Source of the DNA: Thiocapsa rosea | GTDB lineage: Bacteria > Pseudomonadota > Gammaproteobacteria > Chromatiales > Chromatiaceae | Length of the DNA: 64,000 bases | Reading direction: 5' to 3' | Assembly (NCBI RefSeq): GCF_003634315.1 | Contig: NZ_RBXL01000001.1 | Coordinates: 4,010,501-4,074,500, forward strand | In this document: piece after piece, positions 46,472 through 56,272 of the stretch | Layout of the letters: each line of letters starts with the position of its first letter | Numbering within the stretch: position 1 is the stretch's first letter | Position numbers and translations under genes: made by a program | Notes under the pieces: model-generated | What the model saw: only the letters and a program-made list of their open reading frames with translations | What the model was told of the DNA's origin: nothing | The model's database searches: none

Positions 46472-49400
46472 TTAGAAATTCAGTGTCATCTGCGCCGTGA
46501 TAGCCATGCCCGGGCTGTAGGGGCCGATCATCGGCTCGTCCTGGAAGCTGCGATAGCTGTTGTCCAGGAAGTCAAACTGCTCGTCGAGCAGATTCTGAAC
46601 GGACAGACTCAAGATGCCCCAACGCTTCGGGAGGCGGTACCCGACGCCTATATCCACGACGGCGAAGTCGCTGTTTCCTGTTTGGTACGCATAGACCTCC
46701 TCGCCGGTCACCTCCTGATCCACGTAGGTGACACCGACACTCGCGAAAAAGCCGTTCGGATGGAAGTAGCGCGCAATCAACGGAATGCTCAGCGTCGTGA
46801 CGGTCGCCGGAACGCCGAATGCCAAGACCGATTCGGTTTGGTTCTCGAACTTGTCGTAGGTGACCTCGGCGCTGAGTGCCCATCGTTCCGACGGGGTCCA
46901 GTAGGCGTAAAAACGATTCAGCCATTCTTCTCTGTTCTCGAAGATTCCTTCGCCGATGACCTCGCTGATCACCGGCGATTCCAAATCGCGTCGGGTCACT
47001 TCTGCCCCGAAGAAGAGACTCCGGCTCACCTTCAAATCGGCTCCGATGCCGTAGCGATCGAATTTGGTCCCGTTGGCGTCATCGAAATACTGGTTGAAAC
47101 CGGCGATTTGAGTCGGCTCAAGCGTTCGATTGCTCGAGAGTACCGGTTTCACGCCCTGAAAATAGGCTCCTCGCAGTACGAGCGCTTCGGTTGCCTGCCA
47201 CTGAACGCCGAGCTTTGGGCTGGTCTCGTCGAAATCAAAAACCCCGCCTTCCGTATAGTCCTGATAGCTGAGTCCGAGCGTCCAGATCAAACCTTCAATG
47301 AGGTGAAGATTACCGTAGGCGTATGCGCGCTTGTCGCGCACGGTGAATTCGGTCTCGAGCTCGATCGGCGGATCTTCTCCGAAAGGCGTTTCAACGACGA
47401 GCGCCAGCGTATCCCGACGGTTTAGATCCGCATAGGTACCGCCGAGGGTCAGGTTGAAGGCATCACCCTGAAAGAGATATTGGATGTCGTACTGGTCCGT
47501 GACATCTTCCGATTCCACGTCGGTGCGCAGATCGAAGCTCCCCAGCTCGGGTATGAAGAACAGCTCGTCCTTTTCCGTGCCCTCGATCGTCCGATCCGCG
47601 GCGATCACGGAGAAGAGGATGTTGGAGTTCGGAGCGGGCGTGAAACGAGCGCCGAGTCTCCAGAGATCCGCATCCAGGCTGCGCCGGTAGGTTGGATCGA
47701 CATCCGCCGGATCGAACTTCATCGCGATGTCGCCCCACTCAGAGTGGCGTGTTCCGTACTCGGCTTGGAGATTAACCGTTTCGGAAAGCGCGGCTTGACC
47801 GTAGACGGTCGCGACCTGATGCGATAGATCTCCGTTCTCCCGGAAGCCGTCGGTATCGTATTGGAATCCGCCGGCGCTGAAGGAGACGCGGTCATAAATG
47901 CCGGACAGAACACCTTCGATTGACGATGTCCCGTTGCTGCCGGCAAGCGCGCTGAAGTTCGGTTGGATCTGGTTTCGCTCGAACAGCGGCGTGAACTCGT
48001 TGAAGCCGGCTGCCGCCGGGCCGCCGCGGGCGACGATGTTCAGGTTGGTTGCCGCCACGCTGGGCTGAATCGGGTTGATATTGATGTCCTGGAGGAGCTG
48101 AGCCTGGAGCAGGTCGCTGACCCGCGAGACCTCGGCCCTCGGACTTGTTCGGTAGATGTCGGACAGAAAGCGATGGGCCGACGCATTCGACGGATCGATG
48201 GCCAGGGACATCGCTGCCTGGTTGATGCCCAGCTGGGTGAATCCCAAGTCGTTATAGATGCGGGCCTGACTCGTTCCTCTGGCCGCTCGATCCTGGTCAA
48301 GGAGTAGGCGCCCGCGATAGATCGCCCGGTTGTCGTTGAGTTCGATCGAGCGTTCGATCTGCTCCAACGCCCGCACCGGCTGGTTTTCCGTCTGCAGACG
48401 AATGGCGTCGTAGAGATAGGGTGTCGGGTCGAGGGGGTCGAGTTCCTTGGCGATGGCGAATTGCTGGGCATCCAAGGGTGGGCGCTTTTCCTCGAAATAG
48501 GTCTTGCCCAGATAGGATCGCAGCAGGCTATTGTTCGAATCCAGAGCCACTGCGGTCTCGATCTCGCGCCCGCCTTCGGCAAGGTTGCCCCGGCGGATCT
48601 CGGCCAGACCGAGACCCAGGCGGGGCAGGGGGTCGGCGGAGTCCAGGGCGATCGCCTGCTCGAAGGCCGCCCGGGCCTCGGCGATACGGATCTCGGTGAG
48701 CGCCGCGAATCCCAGGACGATCTGGGTGCGGCTCAATTCGGGTTGCAGCGCGACGGCGCGTTGGGCGGCCTCTAGCGCCGCTGGCCGTTCGCCCAGCATC
48801 AATCGGAGCTCGCCCAAGCGCGCCCAGGCCAAGGCGTCGTTCGGGTGCTGCTCGACAGCACGCAGTAACGTATCGCGGGCGGCTTCGAGCCGCAGGTTCG
48901 CCTGAAGTGCGTAGGATAGGGCAATCTTCGCGGCGGCTGCATCGGTCAAGCTCACGGCCTGCTCGGCGTCGGAGAGAGCCGACGCCCGATCGTTCTGACT
49001 GACCTTGATCACAGCCCTCAACGCAAACGCAAGACCGGCGTCAGAGCCGTCCGCGATGGCCTTTTCCGCGAGGGCCCGGGCCTCCTCGACCCGTCCCACG
49101 GCGAGTAGGTCAGCCGCCTCGCGTAGCGATGGGTTGCCCGCGGCGTCTCTTGCTCCACCTACCGCAACAATCGGCGGATAGTAGAGCGACCACTGAACCG
49201 TGTCGCGCGGGCGCACGAGGATTCGTGGTTGCGGTGCTCCGCCTTTCGCGGCGATCGCCGTCCCGCCACCCGATACGGACAGCGAACCCTCGGCATTGGA
49301 GGTGACTACAGTCCCCTCGAAGACGGTAATCTGCGCTGTATCGTTCCGAATTCGAGCCACGAACTCGGTCCCTTCGATCGACCCGTTAAGGTACGGCGTG

Positions 49401-49780
49401 CTGACCTTGAGCAGCTTGGGCTTGCGGCTGAAAGACATGATGGCGCCCTCGACGAGGTCCAGCCAGGACTGTTCCGAATCCAGGCCGGTGACGGCCAACA
49501 GCCGCATTGTGGTGTTCTCGTCGATCCGCAGAACGGCATCGTTGATAAGTGCGACCGCGGCTCGACTGCGCATCCCGACCCGGATGGTATCGCCTTGGCA
49601 GAGCCGGTCTTCAAGCGCGGCCTCTCGCCATTCGCCGCCTGCGGCGGATTGCACCTCGACGGCGCCCTGCACCGAGACCAGCCGACCGGCTTCCGAGTTG
49701 CAGGCCGCGTCGGGGCGAGCGTTGTTCCAGAACGCCGCCGAACAGAGGGCCACGATGCCGAGTGAAGCCTTGATGTTCAT
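46472..49780 (-). CDS. outer-membrane protein with FecR, TPR and beta-barrel domains
   Basis: 1102 aa. Signal peptide (~26 residues), FecR domain at about 30-180 (GRLVSVQGAVEVQSAAGGEW, LCQGDTIRVGMRSRAAVALI, TEFVARI, ITVFEGTVV), TPR repeats at about 215-560 (LAWARLGELRLMLGERPAAL, DPLPRLGLGLAEIRRGNLAE), then about 500 residues of alternating beta strands ending in the C-terminal Phe (ITAQMTLNF) typical of outer-membrane barrels. The barrel has TonB-receptor-like features (YRLPKRWGILSLSVQNLLDE) but no plug domain. So a periplasmic sensor/scaffold half is joined to a pore or receptor half. Divergent from a winged-helix/AAA regulator and a CHASE2 cyclase. Confidence 0.85.
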   Translation of the reverse strand: MNIKASLGIVALCSAAFWNNARPDAACNSEAGRLVSVQGAVEVQSAAGGEWREAALEDRLCQGDTIRVGMRSRAAVALINDAVLRIDENTTMRLLAVTGLDSEQSWLDLVEGAIMSFSRKPKLLKVSTPYLNGSIEGTEFVARIRNDTAQITVFEGTVVTSNAEGSLSVSGGGTAIAAKGGAPQPRILVRPRDTVQWSLYYPPIVAVGGARDAAGNPSLREAADLLAVGRVEEARALAEKAIADGSDAGLAFALRAVIKVSQNDRASALSDAEQAVSLTDAAAAKIALSYALQANLRLEAARDTLLRAVEQHPNDALAWARLGELRLMLGERPAALEAAQRAVALQPELSRTQIVLGFAALTEIRIAEARAAFEQAIALDSADPLPRLGLGLAEIRRGNLAEGGREIETAVALDSNNSLLRSYLGKTYFEEKRPPLDAQQFAIAKELDPLDPTPYLYDAIRLQTENQPVRALEQIERSIELNDNRAIYRGRLLLDQDRAARGTSQARIYNDLGFTQLGINQAAMSLAIDPSNASAHRFLSDIYRTSPRAEVSRVSDLLQAQLLQDININPIQPSVAATNLNIVARGGPAAAGFNEFTPLFERNQIQPNFSALAGSNGTSSIEGVLSGIYDRVSFSAGGFQYDTDGFRENGDLSHQVATVYGQAALSETVNLQAEYGTRHSEWGDIAMKFDPADVDPTYRRSLDADLWRLGARFTPAPNSNILFSVIAADRTIEGTEKDELFFIPELGSFDLRTDVESEDVTDQYDIQYLFQGDAFNLTLGGTYADLNRRDTLALVVETPFGEDPPIELETEFTVRDKRAYAYGNLHLIEGLIWTLGLSYQDYTEGGVFDFDETSPKLGVQWQATEALVLRGAYFQGVKPVLSSNRTLEPTQIAGFNQYFDDANGTKFDRYGIGADLKVSRSLFFGAEVTRRDLESPVISEVIGEGIFENREEWLNRFYAYWTPSERWALSAEVTYDKFENQTESVLAFGVPATVTTLSIPLIARYFHPNGFFASVGVTYVDQEVTGEEVYAYQTGNSDFAVVDIGVGYRLPKRWGILSLSVQNLLDEQFDFLDNSYRSFQDEPMIGPYSPGMAITAQMTLNF

Positions 49781-50151
49781 TCGGACCTCATGGAAGCTTC
49801 AAGCGAGGGTTTCGAATCGAAGAGCAGCCATCGTGACGGCGAGGGCAGGGGCAGTGGTGTGGTCGTTCATACGATTGCTTTTGTCCTAGCCTGGTTGTTG
49901 GACTTAGGCTACCTGCCGCGCGCCTCGGGAGTCCTTAAAGATCTCTTAAATTTCGATTTAATTTCCGTGTGATTCCTGCTATGAAACGCTCGGCGTCCGC
50001 CTGAAATGCGCTTGGTCGGCCGCTGCCCGTCATGGCGCGACGCTCGCCGACCGGAGTGTGTTGGTTCTGAATCAGGTCCCTTCGAATCCATCGGCGGGGC
50101 CTTTGTGTACAGGGAATGGTCTGACGGCCTTATCTGGAGCACAGCAACGCG
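49781..50151. promoter_or_regulatory. divergent intergenic region of FecR and regulator genes
   Basis: 371 nt between the starts of the FecR-TPR-barrel gene (minus) and the winged-helix regulator gene (plus). It includes an AT-rich stretch at about 49931-49968 (TTAAAGATCTCTTAAATTTC), a good candidate for promoters in both directions. No defined operator recognised. Confidence 0.45.
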
Positions 50152-53085
50152 ATGACACCGCCGCCCGCAGTCTGCTTCGGGCCCTATCGTTTGGCCGGAC
50201 CCCGTGGACCCTTGTGGCGGGAGGAGGCTGAGATTCCGCTGCGTGCCAAGACGCTCGAAGTGCTTTGGTATTTGGCCAAGCATTCCGGTGAAGTCGTGGA
50301 GCACGACCGTCTCTTGGCGGAGGTATGGCGCAAGACGGTCGTCGGCGTGGGTACGTTGGCGGTTTCCATCGGCGAACTGCGGCGGATTTTGGGGGACGAT
50401 CCCAAGGCGCCGACCTATATCCAGACCTTACACCGACGCGGCTATCGTTTCATTGCGCCGGTCGGCTCGGCGGTCGCCGGCGACGCGACGCTCCCCTCGT
50501 ACGCTGCTCCCGTGGTTCTGGGCCGCGACGCTGAGCTTGCACAGCTTCGGGATTGCTACGAGGACGTCTGCCGGGGCCTACGTCGCATCCTATTCGTAAC
50601 CGGCGAGGCCGGCATCGGCAAGAGCACGCTGGTGGACGCCTGGATCCGGTCGTTGATCGATCCGTCGGTCTCCCGTTCGCTATCCCATCCGCTCTCCCCT
50701 CCGCTTCCTACAGCCGAGATCTGGCTCGGACGTGGACAGTGTGTCGAGCACAGCGGAGCGGGCGAGCCCTATCTGGCAATGCTCGAGGCTTTGAATCGCC
50801 TGTGTCGGGGACCGCGGGGCGAGACGGTCATCGCTCATCTTCGCCAGCAAGCGCCGGGCTGGCTCGCCCAGTTGTCGGGCGTGCTGACGCCGCCCGAGCG
50901 CGAGGCTATGGAACACCGTCAGGCCCCGGTCAATGCGCACCACTATCAGCGGGAGCTGGCCGATGCATTGGAGGCAATCGCAGCCACCCGGCCGCTGATC
51001 CTCTTCCTGGAGGATCTTCAGTGGTGCGACCAGGCCACCGTCGAGGCCCTTGCGGTGCTGGCGCGTCGGCCGGAGGCGGCGCGCATCCTGGTGATCGGCA
51101 CCTGTCGGCCGATCGAGCTGACCAGGAAGGAGCATCCGCTCAAGACCCTCAAGGACGAGCTGCAGTGGCACGGTCAGAGCCGGGAGATCGCCTTGCGCGG
51201 ACTGGACGAAACGTCGGTACGAACCTATGTCGCAAGCCGATTGCCGCCCGAGACTGCGGGATCCGCTGCGATCTTGGTGCATCGTCGCTCGGCTGGGCAA
51301 CCGCTCTTTATGGTCAAGCTGACCGAATACCTGAAAGAATATCCGGAGCTGGCGGGCACAGGCGGCGGGCTCGATACGGCGGCGGCGAATCTGCCGACCG
51401 ACCTGCAGCAGTTCATCGAGGTGCAGGTCGAGCGCCTGAAACCGGCTGAGCAGCAGGTGCTGGAGGCCGCCAGCGTTGCGGGGCCGGTGTTCGCGATCGC
51501 GGCGGTGGCAGCGGCGCTCGACCTATCGGAGGCCGCGGTCGAGGCGGTGTGCGAGGGACTTGCGCGACGCGAGCAGCTTGTGACCGTGAGGGATCCGGTC
51601 GAGTGGCCTGATGGGACCCTCACAGAGGTCTACGCGTTTCGCCACGCGCTCTACCAGGAGGTGCTTTACCGGCGCATCGGGCACGGCCGGCGCGTTCGCC
51701 TGCACCGCGCGATCGGCGCGCGGCTGGAAGCCGGACACGGGACCGAGGGAGCGTCCATTGCGGTCGAGCTGGCCGAGCACTTCGAGCAGGGGCACGAGGA
51801 TCGCCGAGCGGCCCGCTATCACCGCCTGGCCGGGGAGACCGCTCTGACGCGGTTTGCCGCCGCGGCGGCCCAGGTCCATCTTCGTCGGGGACTCGCGCTG
51901 CTCGCACGTTGGCCGCAGGATACCGAGCGGGGACGCGAGGAGCTGAAGCTGCAGATCGCGCTCGGGGGCGCCGCGATCGCGACCGATGGGTTCGGTGCGC
52001 CGGCCGTCGCCTATGCTTACGGGCGTGCTCACGCCTTGTGCCGACAGTTTCCGAAGACGCCGACCCTGCTGCCGGTACTTTGCGGCCTTTGGAACTACTT
52101 CGTGACCCGGGCCGATCTGCAGCAAGCACGGAGTTTGGCTCGGGAATTGGCGGAGGTCATCGAAGGAGCTCAGGCGTCGGAGTGCCTCCTGCCGGCGCGC
52201 AACGCAGTCGGCCAGACCGACCTCTTCACGGGCGAGCTCGCTCGGGCACGGGTCCAGGTCGATGCCGAGCAACTCGCACTCAACGTTCCGACGCGTCAGC
52301 ATTTGATCGCTCAATACGGAGAAGATCCGGTCGTGGTGCGCGAGATGTATGGCGCTTTGCTGTACTGGCTCCTCGGGTTCCCCGAGCAGGCATCGATCCG
52401 TATCGAGACGGGTCTGCGGCTCGCCCTGGAGCTGGCGCAGCCCTTCGGGGTCGCGCAGATCCTCTGGGCTCGCATGCTCCTTGCTCACGGGGTCGGGGAC
52501 CCGGCCCGCGTACAGTCGGAGGCTCAGGGGCTGATCGAGCACTGCGAGCAGGAGCAGATCGCTGTTTGGCTGGCCGGCGGGCGCATCCTTCGGGGATGGG
52601 CGTTGGCCGAGCAGGGGAAGCCGGCGGCCGGGATCGTCTCGATTCGCTTGGGTCTCGAGGAGTGGGGCGCGACCGGAGCGGCCTTGATCCGGCCCTACTA
52701 TCTTGCTCGGCTGGCCGAGGCTTTTTCCAGATCGGGACACTTGGATTATGCGCTCGATACGGTAGCCGAGGCGTTGGCGACGGTCGAGCGCACGGAGGAG
52801 CGTTGGTACGAGGCCGAGCTCCACCGGCTACAGGCCGAGCTGCGATGGCAGCAAGGCGATGCGGCCACCGATGAGGTGGAGGCTGGGTTATGCCGAGCCC
52901 TGACGCTCGCGCGCGAGCAGCAGGCGAGGGCGCTGGAGCTGGGTGCCGTGGAGACGCTGTCGCGGTTCTTGACCGATCAGGGCAGGCCGCAGGATGCGGC
53001 CCGAGTCTTGACGTCCTCATCCGACGACTGCCCCGGGTGTCGCCGCCGAACACAAGCCCGGGCCAAGCAAACAACCAATCGGTGA
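50152..53085 (+). CDS. winged-helix (Trans_reg_C) AAA-ATPase TPR regulator
   Basis: 977 aa. An OmpR/CadC-type winged-helix DNA-binding domain at residues 8-105 (LEVLWYLAKHSGEVVEHDRL; THRRGYRF-type wing: LHRRGYRFIAPVG), then an AAA ATPase with Walker A GEAGIGKSTL near residue 160 and Walker B LILFLEDLQWCD near 285, then winged-helix and TPR-like helices to the C-terminus. This is the architecture of large STAND-like transcriptional activators often paired with adenylate cyclases. The cyclase gene follows after 139 nt and the outer-membrane FecR protein is divergent, suggesting it controls that locus (inference). Confidence 0.9.
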   Translation: MTPPPAVCFGPYRLAGPRGPLWREEAEIPLRAKTLEVLWYLAKHSGEVVEHDRLLAEVWRKTVVGVGTLAVSIGELRRILGDDPKAPTYIQTLHRRGYRFIAPVGSAVAGDATLPSYAAPVVLGRDAELAQLRDCYEDVCRGLRRILFVTGEAGIGKSTLVDAWIRSLIDPSVSRSLSHPLSPPLPTAEIWLGRGQCVEHSGAGEPYLAMLEALNRLCRGPRGETVIAHLRQQAPGWLAQLSGVLTPPEREAMEHRQAPVNAHHYQRELADALEAIAATRPLILFLEDLQWCDQATVEALAVLARRPEAARILVIGTCRPIELTRKEHPLKTLKDELQWHGQSREIALRGLDETSVRTYVASRLPPETAGSAAILVHRRSAGQPLFMVKLTEYLKEYPELAGTGGGLDTAAANLPTDLQQFIEVQVERLKPAEQQVLEAASVAGPVFAIAAVAAALDLSEAAVEAVCEGLARREQLVTVRDPVEWPDGTLTEVYAFRHALYQEVLYRRIGHGRRVRLHRAIGARLEAGHGTEGASIAVELAEHFEQGHEDRRAARYHRLAGETALTRFAAAAAQVHLRRGLALLARWPQDTERGREELKLQIALGGAAIATDGFGAPAVAYAYGRAHALCRQFPKTPTLLPVLCGLWNYFVTRADLQQARSLARELAEVIEGAQASECLLPARNAVGQTDLFTGELARARVQVDAEQLALNVPTRQHLIAQYGEDPVVVREMYGALLYWLLGFPEQASIRIETGLRLALELAQPFGVAQILWARMLLAHGVGDPARVQSEAQGLIEHCEQEQIAVWLAGGRILRGWALAEQGKPAAGIVSIRLGLEEWGATGAALIRPYYLARLAEAFSRSGHLDYALDTVAEALATVERTEERWYEAELHRLQAELRWQQGDAATDEVEAGLCRALTLAREQQARALELGAVETLSRFLTDQGRPQDAARVLTSSSDDCPGCRRRTQARAKQTTNR

Positions 53086-53224
53086 CCGGAGGCCGGACCG
53101 ACCCCCTGATGGAAGAGGTCCGAGATCGGCCGGTTCCGGTGAGCCGATCGTCAGGCGGGTCATCAGTGCGATGATCGGTGTTCCGATCGTTGCTCTTCAT
53201 CTCTGATCGCGGTGGGACCATTTC

Positions 53225-55444
53225 ATGCGGCGATGGCTGATCGGTCTTCTGGTGGGTCTGGCGGTCGGATCGGCGGGCCTCGTCTTGGAGGCGTTGCCGC
53301 CCGGGATCGCGTTGGAACAGTCCGTTGGACTGAATTTCTTATTCAAAGCCCGCGGCACACTCATGCCGCCCGATGAGGTAGTCGTTGTCGCCATCGACGG
53401 CCGTTCCGGCGAGCAGCTCGGGCTGCCGAGTCTGCCGCGCGAGTGGCCTAGATCCGTACATGGCGAGCTGGTCGACGCCTTGGTGCGACGCGGCGCGTCG
53501 GTCATCGCCTTCGACGTGCATTTCGGGATTGCCAAAGACCCGCTGTCCGATCAAGCCTTCGTTGACGCCGTGGTCCGGGCGGGCAATGTCGTTCTGGTGG
53601 AACTGCTCACCGGCAAGCGGCGACCCATCTCCGATCAGTCCGGACGCCACGTCGGGATGGTCTGGGAGGAGGACGCCGTCCCGCCATTCTCGGCGCTCGC
53701 CGAGTCCGCCGCGGCCGTCGCGAGCTTTCCTCTGCCCAAGGAAGGCGCCTCGGTCCAGCACTTCTGGGTGTTCAAAGAGAGTGCCGACGCCTCGCCGACG
53801 CTGCCGGCGGTGGTCTTGCAGATTCATGAGCGAGACGCGTTTCCCGCACTCATCGACCGAATCCGCGCCGTCGATCCGTATGCATTGGACGGACTGCCGA
53901 ATCCGGACGAAGCCTTCGCGGACTCGGTGCAGCTGCGTCTGCTGATGCGCGGGTTACGGGCGATCTTTGAAGCGTCGCCTGAGCTGCAGGGGGCCGTTGC
54001 GACGACAGACACGGGCCCGGTTGCCGCACTTGCGGCCCTCTATGCGGACGACGCCCAACGCTTCATCAATTTCTACGGTCCTCCGGGCACCATTACGACG
54101 GTGCCTTATCATGCGGTCATGGGGATCGAGGATCCGAACGTGCCGCCCGAGGCGCTGAACCTTGCCGGCAAGGTGGTTTTCGTCGGCTATTCCGACCTGT
54201 TCGATCCGGGACAGCCGGACCGCTTTCACACCGTCTTCACGCGCGAGGACGGAGTGGACCTGAGCGGTGTCGAGATCGCGGCAACAACCTTCGCCAACCT
54301 GCTGACCAATCGGTCACTGACACAGCTTGACCACCTCGGTGCCGCGGCGCTCCTGTTGGTATTCGGTCTCGTCCTCGGCGTTCTCGCCTATGCGCTGCCC
54401 GTTTACATCGGCGTACCCGCGGCCTTGGTCTTGATCGCCGGCTATGGCGGGGCGGCGCACTGGATGTTCGTCGAGCGTGCCTTGATCCTGCCGGTTGCGA
54501 CGCCCCTCCTGGTCATGGCGCCGATTGGCCTCTTCGTCGGCCTGCTCGGTCAGTACCTGATCGAGCGCCGTCGCGGTCTGCGCATCAGCGCGGCGATCAA
54601 CTACTACCTGCCCGACGAGCTCGTGCGGGATCTGGTCCAGAATCGGCTGGAGCCGGGGAAACTCAACCAGGTCGTTTACGGCACCTGTCTCGCCACCGAC
54701 ATGGCCGGCTTTTCCACCATCGCCGAGACCTTACCGCCGGCCGAGCTTGCAGAGTTTCTGAACGATTACTTCGAAACACTTGCCGCGCCATTGAAAAAGC
54801 ACGGCGTCCATGTCACCGAGTTCCGTGCGGATGCCATCATGTGCGCATGGATCGCCGACAAGCCATTGCCCGACCCGCGCCGTAAGGCCCTGCTGGCTGC
54901 CTTGGATGCCGGGGAGGCGATCAAAGACTTCAGGAAGCGCCACAACATGCCCGGTGCGCGTCTGCGCATCGGATTGGAGGCGGGCTATGTCTATGTCGGC
55001 CACGCGGGCGGAGGCGGGCGCTTCGTCTACAGCATCGTCGGCGACTCGGCCAATACCGCCTCGCGCGTCGAGGGGCTCAACAAGCACGTCGGGACCCAGA
55101 TCCTGGCCACGGGCGAGGTGGTGGCGGGATTCGAGAACCTGGTGATGCGCTCGCTCGGCGCCTTCCAATTCGTCGGCAAGACCGACGCGATCCCGGTCTA
55201 CGAGGTCTTGGCCAAACGGGAGACCGCCACCGAAGCGCAGATGCACCTGTGCGAGGTCTTCGAGTCGGCGCTGGCCTTGTATCAGCAGGCGCACTGGTCC
55301 GTTGCCGCCGAGCGGTTCCAGACGATCCTGGACGATTACCCGGACGACGGTCCATCTCGGTTCTATCTGGAGCGATGCCGTCGCATGCCGAGCGAGCCGG
55401 GGCAGGGCGAGGACCCGCGCGTGATCCGGATGGATGCCAAATAG
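53225..55444 (+). CDS. CHASE2-domain class III nucleotide cyclase
   Basis: 739 aa. N-terminal membrane helix, a periplasmic CHASE2 sensor (~30-355; EVVVVAIDGRSGEQLGLPSL, VIAFDVHFGI), three membrane helices (~375-450) and a C-terminal class III cyclase. Metal-binding Asp lie in DMAGFST (~491) and FRADAIM (~536), and the Asn/Arg transition-state pair in NTASR. The base-specifying Lys of adenylate cyclases is replaced by Glu (VTEFRAD) and the Asp/Thr by Ser (YSIVGD), so guanylate cyclase or unusual specificity is possible. A TPR-like helix pair ends the protein. Likely senses a periplasmic signal together with the FecR protein nearby. Confidence 0.92.
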   Translation: MRRWLIGLLVGLAVGSAGLVLEALPPGIALEQSVGLNFLFKARGTLMPPDEVVVVAIDGRSGEQLGLPSLPREWPRSVHGELVDALVRRGASVIAFDVHFGIAKDPLSDQAFVDAVVRAGNVVLVELLTGKRRPISDQSGRHVGMVWEEDAVPPFSALAESAAAVASFPLPKEGASVQHFWVFKESADASPTLPAVVLQIHERDAFPALIDRIRAVDPYALDGLPNPDEAFADSVQLRLLMRGLRAIFEASPELQGAVATTDTGPVAALAALYADDAQRFINFYGPPGTITTVPYHAVMGIEDPNVPPEALNLAGKVVFVGYSDLFDPGQPDRFHTVFTREDGVDLSGVEIAATTFANLLTNRSLTQLDHLGAAALLLVFGLVLGVLAYALPVYIGVPAALVLIAGYGGAAHWMFVERALILPVATPLLVMAPIGLFVGLLGQYLIERRRGLRISAAINYYLPDELVRDLVQNRLEPGKLNQVVYGTCLATDMAGFSTIAETLPPAELAEFLNDYFETLAAPLKKHGVHVTEFRADAIMCAWIADKPLPDPRRKALLAALDAGEAIKDFRKRHNMPGARLRIGLEAGYVYVGHAGGGGRFVYSIVGDSANTASRVEGLNKHVGTQILATGEVVAGFENLVMRSLGAFQFVGKTDAIPVYEVLAKRETATEAQMHLCEVFESALALYQQAHWSVAAERFQTILDDYPDDGPSRFYLERCRRMPSEPGQGEDPRVIRMDAK

Positions 55445-55691
55445 CGCCCGACCTGGAAGGCCGACCCTGGTTGCCCGACGAACGCGTCTCCATATCACCG
55501 AGCCGGACCAAATCATGACCCTCCCGGCGCGCATTGACCGCATACCGGGGTGGTCTTGCGTTTCCCAATGCCGGATTTAGGGTCACTGATCCCTTTACAC
55601 TCAGTCCTCGAGACAACCGCCACCGCCGCAGATCGCCCGAGTTCCGGTCAACGCCGGACTTCGTACCCCTTTCTCACCGAGGTCACACCAG

Positions 55692-56162
55692 ATGCCGACA
55701 TCCTTGCTCATCATTCCGCTTCTCCTTCCCGCCTTTGTGTCCGCTGCCTCGTTCGAGACCGGCGCACCCATGCCCGTCCTGACGCTGCAGGACCAACACG
55801 ACACCACCCAAACCATCGACGCGAACACCCGCCTGCTGATCTTCAGCGCAGAGCGCGACGTCTCCGCCCTCGTCGAGACCGCACTCGCGGATCAGACGAC
55901 CGAGTCGCTCTCCGCCGCCGGCATCCAATACGTCTCCGACATCAGCGCCATGCCCGGTATGGTGACCTCGATGATCGCTCTGCCCAAGATGCGCAAGCGG
56001 CCCTATCCCATGCTGCTGGGGCGCGAAGCAGAGGAGACCGCCATGTTCCCGCGCGAGCCCGGGAAGGCGACCCTGATCGAATCCGAAGGGGGCAGCATCA
56101 CGAGCGTGGAATTCATCGGCGACGCGGCGGGCTTGCGGGCGGCGCTGGGGTTTGCGCCCTAA
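55692..56162 (+). CDS. exported small protein, possibly thioredoxin-like fold
   Basis: 156 aa. GAGGT lies 8 nt before the ATG at 55692. Signal peptide of about 18 residues (cleavage near VSAASF). The mature part (GAPMPVLTLQDQHDTTQTID, RLLIFSAERDVSALVETAL) recalls the core strands of thioredoxin-fold proteins but has no CxxC motif. Periplasmic; function unknown. It is the last chromosomal gene before the integron. Confidence 0.7.
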   Translation: MPTSLLIIPLLLPAFVSAASFETGAPMPVLTLQDQHDTTQTIDANTRLLIFSAERDVSALVETALADQTTESLSAAGIQYVSDISAMPGMVTSMIALPKMRKRPYPMLLGREAEETAMFPREPGKATLIESEGGSITSVEFIGDAAGLRAALGFAP

Positions 56163-56272
56163 CGGAGCCGTTCTGACTGAATCGGCTGGGCGCGGGACGG
56201 AAGGATAGGCGCCTGCGGGTTGCGACGCGTGGCTGCCGGCATGGACCCAGGAGGACGCGGAGCGGTTTCCCT

